DNA of 26,857 nt from HGM04593 sp045634085. Its GTDB lineage: Bacteria; Bacteroidota; Bacteroidia; Bacteroidales; Bacteroidaceae. Below, one piece after another: positions 9,001 through 16,968 of this stretch. Positions within the stretch are counted from its first letter, which is position 1; each line of letters starts with the position of its first letter. The stretch is from assembly GCA_045634085.1 (NCBI GenBank), contig JAZQZM010000055.1:1-26857 (forward strand), given 5' to 3'. A program made the translations under genes and the position numbers. The notes under the pieces are model-generated. The model made no database searches, was not told the origin of the DNA, and saw only the letters and a list, made by a program, of their open reading frames with translations.

Positions 9001-9817
9001 TTCTTCACGCGGTTCAGGTCCTAAGAACTGGAGAGGTGCCAAGTTCTATGTGGGCGGTTCAATGACTAACCTTGCAAGTCTGACAGGTTGGGTCGATGAG
9101 GTGCAGATTTGGAGCAAGGCTCTTACAGCCGATGAGGTGCAGCATGCCATGAGAGGCTATGCGACTGCTCCAACGAACCTTGAGGGATACTTTACATTCG
9201 AGGAGACAAAGACAGACAGTGAGGGTTATATCTATTTCCCTAACATGGGTAAGAATGCTTCGGCTGTTCCCGGCGGTTACATGACCACCGGTAAGGAAGA
9301 GAATGGCAAGACAACTGATTACAAACAGAACCAGTTGACTACTACACTTGGTGTCCCCATGCTCACCGGTAGTTTCCCAATCAATTATGAGTCTTCGAAA
9401 TGGATGGTTGAGGGTGCACGCCTGAATGCCTCTACAGCGACAACAGCAAATGCTACATACAACAGTGGCGATGGCAAGTTCCCTATCACAGTTGTTGCTA
9501 CCAACTCTTGGGGTTCTATAACAAAGACAATTGAGGACTACATGGTTGTTACATCAATTGAGGATGTTGCAGGCGAGGGTGGATACATGGTTTATCCTAA
9601 GCCTTTTGAGGGTACTGCAAATGTCCTCTTTGCCGAGGACGGTCTCTTTGAGGTGGCTGTATTTGCTGCTGACGGCAAGCTTGTTGCGAATGATGCATTT
9701 GAGGTACGTGCCGGTGAACTCCGCGAAATCTCTCTTGCCGATGCCAAGGCTGGCATATATGTAGTCACAATCCTCAAGGAGGGTAAGGCTATACGTTCAT
9801 TCAAGATCAAGAAGTAA
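6011..9817 (+). CDS. Secreted GH85 endo-beta-N-acetylglucosaminidase with LamG-like and sorting domains
   Basis: A 1268-residue secreted enzyme predicted to cut the chitobiose core of N-glycans. The ATG at 6011 is preferred over an in-frame ATG 60 nt upstream because it begins a clean signal peptide (MKKRHLLTFAVALLSAGAMA, cleavage near residue 20). The GH85 catalytic barrel spans roughly residues 30-430. The motif YYGIDGICFNPEG carries Asn209-x-Glu211, the Asn/Glu pair that drives substrate-assisted hydrolysis in GH85. Beta-sandwich regions follow (about 460-620), a fibronectin-III-like stretch (about 605-730), an Ig-like stretch, and a LamG/concanavalin-like domain (about 855-1068) containing WYHVCAVKSGRNLSLYLNG. 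The last ~90 residues resemble a type-IX secretion (Por) C-terminal sorting domain, ending GIYVVTILKEGKAIRSFKIKK-like. It is a single-gene unit, divergent from the Crp/Fnr gene and followed by a palindrome. I am confident of the family; exact glycan preference is unknown. Confidence 0.88.
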   Translation: MKKRHLLTFAVALLSAGAMAQSVPTHAKYVDNGTPANIVEALKNWEPGKPWNGDAGFVDENFWISRVPLKNRFRPGDQANDALNDENNKNFCWMAPTGEMTKTWGALPRYNFDGDNFNMWQYVDIHSNWTNGFWRVPGAFNDVAHKNGVKTGCTYFIDWGAQVNNMEEPGKTLYDLAATGSNSYGDKYKYSRKLIQFLKYYGIDGICFNPEGYWGYNVYNRFIPFLAECHRIAKELNHPFHVDWYAFVTNNGQLSDNGCKLDANSQNWFHHKSTDQPVTDVYFLNYNWSEGGLATSAETAKSLGRSTFDVYAGFDMQGRGYGRNGNAGWNALMRQPVSIVVWGAHDRNQLYVSSTEGGQSDYAVQNEYQKKQEMLFSGGNRNVLNMPSLTDANVTSSYSDLKDWHGYATAVIERSTLDELPFVTRFNLGNGRFFNKEGVTTWNHKWYNYGMQDLLPTWRWWVDNGDGKSVPADAVNLDFCYDDAWFAGSCLKIHGATTRSDVRLFATKWNVASENDEFRLVFKPKTAASNLELMVAKQGGENSFVYIPVTGEIKAGEWNEVVIKASEAGLAVGDVIGCVGLSVKNTNAAYELLLGEFAFVPAGFNEQPQTPTITHAEVMKRYYNRADIKLVWSMPTPATRPAEYEGCPVYNEEVGTWYYEIYVKQEGQETLLTTTTSWAAYVVDATLIPKVDKMQIGVRAVGKDGRAMGDIVWSQEIEVPLTMIETLTVDKDVIKPNEEFTIGFEDPNHPVADIKIYNALTNELKASANGVLTMTTSLPVIGSYDVEVTTNGTTLMNRSLILVTPETTGRLPQINGIESDVTEVTGPEQEVNFTADIATGTEFNGAPCTVSQSLYMSEPYQFTVDAAVMSEYQNTSFALWFKVEKFEHASLGTLLMTKVNRNYGNTWTENVWGEMWTAIRPAGYAKNNNLKRDNAENELSLCADAPPAGTGNYEHNNDVDILSDGYSLMPGVWYHVCAVKSGRNLSLYLNGKLIASGSSRGSGPKNWRGAKFYVGGSMTNLASLTGWVDEVQIWSKALTADEVQHAMRGYATAPTNLEGYFTFEETKTDSEGYIYFPNMGKNASAVPGGYMTTGKEENGKTTDYKQNQLTTTLGVPMLTGSFPINYESSKWMVEGARLNASTATTANATYNSGDGKFPITVVATNSWGSITKTIEDYMVVTSIEDVAGEGGYMVYPKPFEGTANVLFAEDGLFEVAVFAADGKLVANDAFEVRAGELREISLADAKAGIYVVTILKEGKAIRSFKIKK

Positions 9818-9830
9818 GCCCACTGCTTGC

Positions 9831-9872
9831 TATATAACAACAGGACCGGCTAGCCGGTCCTGTTGTTATATA
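9831..9872 (+). terminator. 42-nt perfect palindrome after GH85 gene
   Basis: Bases 9831-9872 read identically on both strands: two 20-nt arms (GC-rich core CAGGACCGGC) around a central TA, starting 13 nt after the GH85 stop. The RNA would form a very stable hairpin. It is followed by alternating TA rather than a pure T tract, so termination is likely but not textbook. Confidence 0.65.
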
Positions 9873-9882
9873 TATATATATA
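9867..9882 (+). repeat. (TA)8 dinucleotide run
   Basis: Sixteen alternating T/A bases overlap the right arm of the palindrome. The run could act as a weak U-containing tract after the hairpin, or vary in length by slippage. Confidence 0.7.
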
Positions 9883-9959
9883 TTGTTATATAATGTTCGC
9901 GTGTGCGCGCATTATGCATTGTGCCTTGAATAAGTTATAACAAAAATTAAACTACTTCT

Positions 9960-9991
9960 TTTGTTATTGCGCTTAACTTGCATTAACTTCG
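9960..9991 (+). promoter_or_regulatory. Possible promoter for the miaA-lipid kinase-kdsA operon
   Basis: TTTG at 9960-9963 and TAACTTCG at 9984-9991 are separated by 20 nt. The -7 box differs from TAnnTTTG at one base. Transcription would start only a few bases before the ATG at 10003, which would favour the in-frame ATG at 10024 as the miaA start if this promoter is used. Confidence 0.4.
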
Positions 9992-10002
9992 CGCTATAAA
10001 AG

Positions 10003-10956
10003 ATGCAGGCATACATTACATCGATGCAACGGCGTAGGGAAAAATATGATCTTCTTGCTGTCGTGGGCCCAACGGCCTGCGGCAAGACATCGCTTGCCGT
10101 TGATGTGGCTCTCTCTTTAGGTGATGCCGAAATTCTGAGTGCCGATAGCCGTCAGGTCTATCGTGGTATGGATATCGGTACGGGTAAGGACCTCGACGAG
10201 TATGTACGTGGGGGTGTTGTGGTGCCGTCGCATCTGATAGATATTGTGGATGCCGGCGAGAAGTACAATCTTTTTGAATTCCAGCGTGATTTCCTTGCAG
10301 CATATGAGGATGTAAAGGCGCGTGGCGCCTATCCGGTCATGTGCGGCGGTAGCGGGCTGTATGTAGAGTCTGTGCTTAAAGGCTACCGGCTTTTGCCTGT
10401 ACCGGAGAATCCTGCACTGCGTGAACGTCTTGAGACAAAGAGCCTGGAGGAGCTGACAGCAATGCTTGCAACATACAAGCAGCTGCATAACAATACTGAT
10501 ACCGATAACAAGAAACGTGCGATACGTGCCATTGAGATAGAAGAGTGCTATCTGTCATGTCCGGTTGAGGAACGTTCTTTCCCGCAGTTGAATGCGCTTG
10601 TCGTGGGTGTCTCTGTAGATAGGGAGGTACGTCGCGAGAGAATCAGCCGCCGTCTGCGCGACCGTCTTGAGCAAGGAATGGTCGATGAGGTGCGCCGTCT
10701 GCTCAACAGTGGTGTGACGGCCGAACAGTTGGTGTATTATGGCCTTGAGTACAAGTATGTGACTCTTTATCTGCAGGGTGCCATGAGCTATGACGAGATG
10801 CTGCATGGTCTTGAGATTGCCATACACCAGTTTGCCAAGCGGCAGATGACATGGTTCCGCGGAATGGAAAAACGTGGAGTGCAGATAAAGTGGACCGATG
10901 CTTCGTTAGGACGCGAGCAGTTGGTTGAACAGATAAAAAATATGCTCTATGAGTGA
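10003..10956 (+). CDS. miaA: tRNA dimethylallyltransferase (MiaA)
   Basis: Transfers a dimethylallyl group from DMAPP to A37 of tRNAs reading U-initial codons, the first step of the i6A/ms2i6A modification. The protein has 317 residues, about the family norm. It shows the P-loop GPTACGKTS (residues 22-30), the DSRQVYRGMDIGTGK segment typical of MiaA (about 46-61), and the C-terminal KRQMTWFRG motif near residue 280. An alternative in-frame ATG at 10024 would place the P-loop about 15 residues from the N-terminus, closer to most homologues, so the start is uncertain by seven codons. The 3' end overlaps the next gene by 8 nt, indicating translational coupling in an operon with the lipid kinase and kdsA. 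Confidence 0.93.
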   Translation: MQAYITSMQRRREKYDLLAVVGPTACGKTSLAVDVALSLGDAEILSADSRQVYRGMDIGTGKDLDEYVRGGVVVPSHLIDIVDAGEKYNLFEFQRDFLAAYEDVKARGAYPVMCGGSGLYVESVLKGYRLLPVPENPALRERLETKSLEELTAMLATYKQLHNNTDTDNKKRAIRAIEIEECYLSCPVEERSFPQLNALVVGVSVDREVRRERISRRLRDRLEQGMVDEVRRLLNSGVTAEQLVYYGLEYKYVTLYLQGAMSYDEMLHGLEIAIHQFAKRQMTWFRGMEKRGVQIKWTDASLGREQLVEQIKNMLYE

Positions 10957-11899
10957 GGTGGTAAACAGGAACAGACGCCGTTGGGGAATAATATATGCTC
11001 CAAAGGTCGGTTCTTTGCGTCCGATGAAAAGGTGGAAGGAGATACGCGAGTACCTTGTTGAAAAGGGTGTTGAGTACGACTTTCTGCAGTCGGAGAATTT
11101 TGACTCCATAGAACGTCACGCAAGGATGCTTGCCGATAATGGCTATGAGACGATTGTCGTTGTCGGTGGTGACGGTGTTCTGCAGGATGCCGTAAACGGT
11201 ATAATGTCGTCGGCTAACCGTTCGTCGGTGTCACTTGGTCTTGTCCCTTACGGCATAGCTAATGACTATTCTGGCTATTGGGGCATATCGGACAGTGACT
11301 ATAAAAGTGCACTTGACTGCATTATGACGCATAGAGTGCGTAAGGTTGATGTGGGTTGCTGCATGTATGACTCCGGTGGTGTAGAAAAGAAGCGTTATTT
11401 TCTTAATGTTCTAAACATCGGCGTGTCGGCTTACATTGTCGAACTAGCCAATAAAAAGAGGACTTTCTTTGCAAAGGCCGCTTTTCGTGTGCTCGGTTTC
11501 TTTCATCTGCTGTTCCGTCGCCAGAGTTTCCGCATGAAGTTCCGTCTTAATTGCCAGACTGTGGACAAGAAACTCATGATGCTGTGCATTGGCAATTCAC
11601 GTGGCTATGGAATGACTCCAAGTGCAGTGCCATATAACGGATGGCTCGACGTGTCGGCAATACGTATGCCCAAGTTCCTGGGAATACTTGAGGGGCTGCA
11701 TATGCTCATGCGTCACCGTATACTTAATTTCAGACTTGTCGAGCCGTTCAGGACAACGGATATGACAATTGAGGATGTCGGCGGTGCCGTGATGGGTATC
11801 GATGGGCGTCCTTTCAAGCCGCAGTTTCCGCTTCATGTAGTTGTGGAACCCGAGGCCCTTAATTTGATAATACCTTCAAAACTTAATAGAAAATCATGA
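10949..11899 (+). CDS. Diacylglycerol kinase-family lipid kinase
   Basis: A 316-residue protein of the DagK/YegS/sphingosine-kinase fold. The nucleotide-binding signature appears as VVGGDGVLQDAVNG (GGDG at residues 73-76, Val in place of the usual Thr), followed by LVPYGIANDY, the counterpart of PLGTxNDF, and MGIDGRPF near the C-terminus. Such enzymes phosphorylate diacylglycerol, sphingoid bases or related lipids at the inner membrane. Because Bacteroidales make sphingolipids, a sphingoid-base substrate is possible but not shown. The gene overlaps miaA by 8 nt and kdsA by 4 nt (ATGA), so all three are probably translated from one message. Confidence 0.85.
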   Translation: MSEVVNRNRRRWGIIYAPKVGSLRPMKRWKEIREYLVEKGVEYDFLQSENFDSIERHARMLADNGYETIVVVGGDGVLQDAVNGIMSSANRSSVSLGLVPYGIANDYSGYWGISDSDYKSALDCIMTHRVRKVDVGCCMYDSGGVEKKRYFLNVLNIGVSAYIVELANKKRTFFAKAAFRVLGFFHLLFRRQSFRMKFRLNCQTVDKKLMMLCIGNSRGYGMTPSAVPYNGWLDVSAIRMPKFLGILEGLHMLMRHRILNFRLVEPFRTTDMTIEDVGGAVMGIDGRPFKPQFPLHVVVEPEALNLIIPSKLNRKS

Positions 11900-12699
11900 C
11901 AATCAGAGACTTGACATCTTCCGAGAATTTCTTTCTTTTGGCCGGCCCTTGTGTAATTGAGGGCGAAGAGATGGCTATGAGAATTGCAGAACGAGTGGTG
12001 GCTATGACCGCTGATAGAAATATCCCTTATGTGTTCAAGGGGTCGTACCGTAAGGCAAACCGTTCGCGTCTGGATTCGTTTACCGGTATTGGCGACGAGA
12101 ATGCGCTGCGCGTCCTCCGCAAGGTGAGAGAGACGTTCAATATTCCGGTAGTTACAGATATTCACTCTGCCGAAGAGGCTGAACTCGCAGCCGAATATGT
12201 CGATATACTTCAGATACCGGCATTCCTTTGCCGTCAGACCGATCTTCTTGTAGCTGCAGCAAAGACAGGACGCATAGTGAATATAAAGAAGGGTCAGTTC
12301 CTTTCTGCCGAGGCAATGAAGTTCGCTGCAGAGAAAGTTGTGTCTGAGGGTGGTGCAGGCAATGTTATGCTCACTGAACGCGGTACTACTTTTGGATATC
12401 AGGACCTTGTGGTCGATTTCCGCGGCATACCTCAGATGAGAAGTTTCGGTTATCCCGTAGTAATGGACATTACTCATTCGTTGCAGCAGCCCAACCAGAC
12501 TGCGGGCGTTACCGGTGGAATGCCGCAGATGATTGAGACTATTGCGAAGGCTGCCATTGCTGTAGGTGCAGACGGTTTGTTCATTGAAACACATGAGAAT
12601 CCAGAGGTTGCAAAGAGTGACGGTGCGAATATGCTCCGCCTTGATTTGCTCGAGGGACTGCTTGACCGCCTGCTCAAGATAAGGGCTGCAATTAAATAA
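11896..12699 (+). CDS. kdsA: 3-deoxy-8-phosphooctulonate synthase (KdsA)
   Basis: Condenses phosphoenolpyruvate with arabinose 5-phosphate to give Kdo-8-phosphate, for the inner core of lipopolysaccharide. The 267-residue length and the sequence LLAGPCVIEG ... KGSYRKANRS ... TDIHS ... QIPAFLCRQTD ... ITHSLQQP are diagnostic of the family. Cys19, His194, Glu231 and Asp242 match the spacing of the four metal ligands of class II (metal-dependent) enzymes such as that of Aquifex aeolicus, so this one is predicted to need a divalent metal, unlike the E. coli enzyme where the Cys is Asn. The start overlaps the stop of the lipid kinase gene (ATGA). Together with that gene it suggests an envelope-lipid operon. 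Confidence 0.96.
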   Translation: MTIRDLTSSENFFLLAGPCVIEGEEMAMRIAERVVAMTADRNIPYVFKGSYRKANRSRLDSFTGIGDENALRVLRKVRETFNIPVVTDIHSAEEAELAAEYVDILQIPAFLCRQTDLLVAAAKTGRIVNIKKGQFLSAEAMKFAAEKVVSEGGAGNVMLTERGTTFGYQDLVVDFRGIPQMRSFGYPVVMDITHSLQQPNQTAGVTGGMPQMIETIAKAAIAVGADGLFIETHENPEVAKSDGANMLRLDLLEGLLDRLLKIRAAIK

Positions 12700-12768
12700 T
12701 AAACCGTATTTTATAATTCAATTGTGTGGGGTGTGAGAAATGTTATTTTGAGCACCCTTTCTTTGTTT

Positions 12769-14892
12769 ATGCCGAGATTCTCTGTCTTTGTCCTGTTTTT
12801 TCTCTTCCCGTTGTTCACTTTTGCTGCAGCGGCAGGGGATTCTTTGGCTGTGGCTGTAATGCGACATCTGTGCCGTGAGAATGACAGAGCTGCGATGGAG
12901 CTGGTTGAGGCTGAACTCTATCTCAAACAGAGGATTGAGGTGGAGAGAAAGAATCTGCTTGTAAATCTTTTTCCCGACATGCCGCGTTTTGATAGGGATA
13001 AGAGGAATTATCTGTCGGAATACGTATACAGGGTAGAACATTTCTATCACGGAGTGCCCGAAGTGCACCGTGTGGCTACGCTTACATCCCATAACCTTGG
13101 AAATGGAGAAATGGATGCGGTGCTTGATTTTATGGTTCCTCAGTTACGCGGCGAACGCCTGTTTGGCGAGGAGTTCCTCTCGCCGTTGTCGTCAGCTAAT
13201 GAGAGACTTTATCTCTACTCGGCAGATGGGACCTTTTCGCAACCGGGGAGAATAAGGATTCTCGCCAGACCAAAATATGATAACATACAGCTTTTTGGCG
13301 AAGCATGGTTTATTGTGGGTGTTGATAATATGGTGCTGTATGAGGCAGGAATGCAGGGGCGTAATGAACAGTTCAGTTTTACAGTCTCGTACTTGATGCC
13401 CAATGATGCCTCCGGGAGTTTTCTTGTCGATTCCGTGTCTCTTGCAATCGATTATTCATTTGCCGGGAATCGTATGCAGATAACCGCTGACGGTGTCTAC
13501 AGCAACAGGCGTGCTTTGCCGTATGAGGAAATGGAACTGGGGCGCAGGGATTATTGCATGGGGCATACCTCCCGTTACTCGGCTTCTGTATCTTCGCTGC
13601 CGGCCGCTGTTTTCCCCGAGTCATGCAGAAAAATTCCGTTGTCTCATGAAGATTCGCTTCTGTATCATTCGAAAGGGGGCCTTGCATTGAATGGGGAGGT
13701 TGGTGAAACTGAATCGCAGAATGATGCCCGTGTCGTCAATCTGCTGTGGCGGGTGGGCAGCGGTGCTGTCGGCAGCCACACGCTTGCTTGGGGGGACAGT
13801 GACCTGAGGATTTCTCCTCTTATAAATCCGTCTTATCTCTCTTACAGCTCAAGCAAGGGACTGTCGTATAAGCTTGCAATGAATCTGCGTGCACCGCTTT
13901 CGGACAAGTGCGGTGTTGAGGTAAAGCCAATTGTCGGGTATAACTTCAAGTATGGCGAACCTTATTGGAATGTACGCGGCGTGCTCTCTTTTGCACCAAT
14001 GAAACGCGCGGCCTTTACTGTCGATGTGGGGCGGGGAAGCAGTCTTTACAGCAGCGAAGTGCTTGATTATATAAAAGGCAACTCTTATGATTCTTTACGC
14101 TTTGACAAGTTGCCCATTGTGTATTATCGCGATTTTCATGTGAAGGCCGATTTGCGCGTAGAACCATACAATGGTCTTGAACTGTTGGCGGGTGCAAATT
14201 TCTACAGGCGTTCGCTTTATAACAGCGTAGTTCCTCCTGAATACGCCGGACTGGAGTTCGAACGTTATTACAGACGCTTTGCGCCGCATGTTAGGGTGAC
14301 CTGGCATCCTGGTATGTATTACTGTGTAGTTGATGGTCGTAAGGTGAATCTCGGTTCGCATGCTCCACGCTTTGCGCTTGATGTGGAGCAGGGTATGAAT
14401 GGCGTGATGGGGTCGCGCGGCAGGTATACGCGTGCCGAGCTTGATGTGCAGTACAAGTGCGGTGTCTCGTCGGCGTCAGCGCTTTATATGCGTGCGGCCG
14501 CAGGTGGCTATTTCAATGCTGATGATATCTATTTTGTCGATTACGTTTTTCTCAGGAACAACCTGTTACCGTTAGACAAGGAAGACGAGATAAGCGGCGT
14601 GTTCCAGTTGCTTGACAGAGAGTGGTACAACTCTGCCGACAGGTATCTCTCCTTGAATGCCGCTTATGAGTCTCCGTTCCTTTTTCTGCAGCGTGTCATT
14701 CCGTCAGTCGGTTTCATAAAAAACGAGGCCTTGTATGCAAACATGCTCTTTATTTCGCATCTTTCTCCATATTGGGAATGTGGCTATGGGGTAGAGACTC
14801 CTTATGTCAATATGGGAATTTTTGTAGGCTTTGAAAGGATGTCTTTTCTTAAATTCGGCTACAAAGTGTCATTATCCCTGTTCAAAGAGTGA
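12769..14892 (+). CDS. Outer-membrane beta-barrel protein, DUF5686-like
   Basis: A 707-residue protein with an N-terminal signal sequence (MPRFSVFVLFFLFPLFTFAAAA, cleavage near residue 22). The frame is open upstream to a GTG at 12724, but the ATG at 12769 gives a compact signal peptide and is preferred. The first ~270 residues are a soluble mixed region. The remainder alternates aromatic and polar residues like a transmembrane barrel, and the C-terminal stretch (GYGVETPYVNMGIFVGFERM) resembles the end of DUF5686 proteins. No catalytic motif is visible. It follows the kdsA operon after 69 nt without a terminator and may be cotranscribed. A role in envelope assembly or transport is a guess from location; the DUF5686 call is moderate. 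Confidence 0.6.
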   Translation: MPRFSVFVLFFLFPLFTFAAAAGDSLAVAVMRHLCRENDRAAMELVEAELYLKQRIEVERKNLLVNLFPDMPRFDRDKRNYLSEYVYRVEHFYHGVPEVHRVATLTSHNLGNGEMDAVLDFMVPQLRGERLFGEEFLSPLSSANERLYLYSADGTFSQPGRIRILARPKYDNIQLFGEAWFIVGVDNMVLYEAGMQGRNEQFSFTVSYLMPNDASGSFLVDSVSLAIDYSFAGNRMQITADGVYSNRRALPYEEMELGRRDYCMGHTSRYSASVSSLPAAVFPESCRKIPLSHEDSLLYHSKGGLALNGEVGETESQNDARVVNLLWRVGSGAVGSHTLAWGDSDLRISPLINPSYLSYSSSKGLSYKLAMNLRAPLSDKCGVEVKPIVGYNFKYGEPYWNVRGVLSFAPMKRAAFTVDVGRGSSLYSSEVLDYIKGNSYDSLRFDKLPIVYYRDFHVKADLRVEPYNGLELLAGANFYRRSLYNSVVPPEYAGLEFERYYRRFAPHVRVTWHPGMYYCVVDGRKVNLGSHAPRFALDVEQGMNGVMGSRGRYTRAELDVQYKCGVSSASALYMRAAAGGYFNADDIYFVDYVFLRNNLLPLDKEDEISGVFQLLDREWYNSADRYLSLNAAYESPFLFLQRVIPSVGFIKNEALYANMLFISHLSPYWECGYGVETPYVNMGIFVGFERMSFLKFGYKVSLSLFKE

Positions 14893-14939
14893 TTTTTGTG
14901 CCGTTTTTCATTAATTTTTAAAAATTTAGGTCCTCTTGC

Positions 14940-14970
14940 TTGTTGCACATTTCAATATTTGTTATATTTG
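14940..14970 (+). promoter_or_regulatory. Promoter of the glycogen operon
   Basis: A -7 box TATATTTG (14963-14970) matches TAnnTTTG exactly, with TTG at 14940-14942 twenty bases upstream as a partial -33 element. It lies 42 nt before the debranching-enzyme ATG, in an A/T-rich gap following the upstream gene's stop. Confidence 0.6.
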
Positions 14971-15012
14971 GGGAGTTATAGAAACTAATTTTAATACATA
15001 AATCCGTACGAG

Positions 15013-16965
15013 ATGAGTTATTTGCGATTCGAAAAAACGCTGATGACGAACTTGGAAGAGTCGTTGCAAAAGGAGATTCTGAGAACTAACCGTTCGGGTG
15101 CTTACCACTGTTCAACAATTGTTGACTGCAATACCCGTAAGTATCATGGTCTGTTGGTTGTCCCCATCCCCGAACTCGATGACGAGAACCACGTGTTGCT
15201 GTCGTCGCTTGATGAGACTGTAGTGTTGCATGGTGCAGAGTTCAATCTTGGTCTGCATAAGTACAATGGAGACAACTTCAGTCCTCGAGGCAACAAGTAT
15301 ATTCGCGAGTTTGCCTGGGAGCGTGTGCCTACCACTATCTACAACGTGGGTGGCGTGTGGCTTAAGAAAGAAAAAGCCTTTGTACATCATGAGAACAGAA
15401 TCCTTATTCGTTACACCCTTCTTAAGGCGAACACAGCTGTTACTCTGCGTCTGCGCCCGTTCTGTGCGTTCCGCAGCGTGCGTGAGTATACTCATGAGAA
15501 CAACGTGGCCGACCGTAGCTACAAGGAGGTGGAGAACGGTATAAGCATGCGCATGTATGCCGATTATCCCGACCTTTACATGCAACTCAACAAGAAAAAT
15601 GAATTCGTGTACCGACCCGACTGGTATCGTGGTATCGAGTACGTGAAGGAACTTGAACGTGGTTACGACTTCAATGAGGATCTTTACGTTCCAGGTTATT
15701 TCGAGGTTAAGATGAAAGCCGGCGAGAGCATTGTATTCTCGGGCGGCGTCTCTCCTATGACTTCGCGTACGATGAAGGCTGCGTTTGAACACGAGGAGGA
15801 GATCCGTTTCTTGCGTGATGACTTCATGAACTGCATGAAGTGCGCAGGTAACCAGTTCTTCAATATTCAGGGCAAGCATACTTATATCCTTGCCGGTTAT
15901 CCTTGGTTCAAGTGCCGTGCGCGCGACCTCTTCGTCTCGTTGCCTGGCCTTACACTCTCACAGGGTAATGTCGAGGAGTACGAAAGGGTGATGAAGACTG
16001 CACGTATCGCAATCGAAGACTTCATGAATGACAAGTCAAGCGAGTGTAAGATATACGAGATGGAGCATCCTGATGTTCTTTTGTGGGCGGTATGGGCTCT
16101 CCAACAGTATTCCAACGAGTGCGGTATTGAAGCTTGTCGTGACCAGTATGGCGACTTGTTGATGCGTATCTATGATTTTATAAGGAATAACAGACACAGC
16201 AACCTGCGTGTAACCCATAACGGTCTGCTTGCAACAAATGGCCGTGACAAGGCTGTCACATGGATGAACTCAATCGCCAATGGCCGTCCGGTAGTTCCAC
16301 GAACAGGATATGTGGTTGAGATAAATGCATTGTGGTACAATGCCCTCAAGTTCGTTGAGGAGATGGCTAACCTTACACATAACGGTGAGGTACAGAATGA
16401 TCTTGCACGTCTCATTCCGCTTGTGGGTAAGGCTTTCACTGAGGTCTTTATTAATGAGTACGGTTACCTATATGACTATGTCGATGGTGATTATGTCGAT
16501 TGGAGTGTCCGTCCGAATATGATATTTGCGGTTGCTCTTGACCACTCTCCGCTTGATTCAAAGCAGAAGAAAAAGGTTCTCGATACTGTTACCAAAGAAT
16601 TGCTTACCCCACGCGGCCTGCGTTCTTTGTCACCAAAGAGTGTCGGTTACAACCCTAATTATGTGGGTCCCCAGATTCAGAGAGATTATGCTTACCATCA
16701 GGGAACTGCATGGCCTTGGTTGGGCGGTTTCTACTATGAGGCATACCTCAAGATATATAAGATGAGTGGCGTTTCATTTGTTCAGCGCCAGATGATTGGT
16801 TTCGAGGATGAGATTGTACAGCATTGTGTAGGTTCAATCCCCGAAGTGTTCGACGGTAACCCGCCATTCAAGGGACGCGGTGCTGTGGCATTCGCAATGA
16901 ACGTGGCAGCAATCCTCAGGACAAGCCAGATACTAAAACAATACGAATCAAAAATGGAGGGATAA
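15013..16965 (+). CDS. Glycogen debranching enzyme (GH133-type amylo-alpha-1,6-glucosidase)
   Basis: A 650-residue cytoplasmic enzyme that removes branch-point glucose from glycogen. Residues 1 to ~250 form the N-terminal beta-sandwich domain of bacterial debranching enzymes (TNRSGAYHCSTIVDCNTRKYHGLLV is characteristic and truncated here). Residues ~290-645 form the (alpha/alpha)6 catalytic domain, with AGYPWFKCRARDLFVSLPG, RTGYVVEINALWYNAL and YHQGTAWPWLGGFYYEAYL. No signal peptide is present. It is the first gene of a three-gene operon with a glycosyltransferase (3-nt gap) and a GH57 protein. The same gene order is familiar from other Bacteroidales. Known glycogen turnover in these bacteria makes a storage-polysaccharide role the best reading. 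Confidence 0.92.
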   Translation: MSYLRFEKTLMTNLEESLQKEILRTNRSGAYHCSTIVDCNTRKYHGLLVVPIPELDDENHVLLSSLDETVVLHGAEFNLGLHKYNGDNFSPRGNKYIREFAWERVPTTIYNVGGVWLKKEKAFVHHENRILIRYTLLKANTAVTLRLRPFCAFRSVREYTHENNVADRSYKEVENGISMRMYADYPDLYMQLNKKNEFVYRPDWYRGIEYVKELERGYDFNEDLYVPGYFEVKMKAGESIVFSGGVSPMTSRTMKAAFEHEEEIRFLRDDFMNCMKCAGNQFFNIQGKHTYILAGYPWFKCRARDLFVSLPGLTLSQGNVEEYERVMKTARIAIEDFMNDKSSECKIYEMEHPDVLLWAVWALQQYSNECGIEACRDQYGDLLMRIYDFIRNNRHSNLRVTHNGLLATNGRDKAVTWMNSIANGRPVVPRTGYVVEINALWYNALKFVEEMANLTHNGEVQNDLARLIPLVGKAFTEVFINEYGYLYDYVDGDYVDWSVRPNMIFAVALDHSPLDSKQKKKVLDTVTKELLTPRGLRSLSPKSVGYNPNYVGPQIQRDYAYHQGTAWPWLGGFYYEAYLKIYKMSGVSFVQRQMIGFEDEIVQHCVGSIPEVFDGNPPFKGRGAVAFAMNVAAILRTSQILKQYESKMEG

Positions 16966-16968
16966 GAT

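Noticed and set aside
11833..12594. 253-codon minus-strand frame
   Set aside because: Antisense to kdsA over nearly its full length; the Cys/His/Ser-rich translation looks like a codon-bias shadow.
14913..14926. AATTTTTAAAAATT palindrome upstream of the glycogen operon
   Set aside because: Low-complexity A/T sequence; symmetry of this kind is expected by chance in such a region and it has no clear terminator or operator form.
15112..15879. 255-codon minus-strand frame
   Set aside because: Lies entirely antisense within the debranching enzyme gene and has no promoter or family resemblance.
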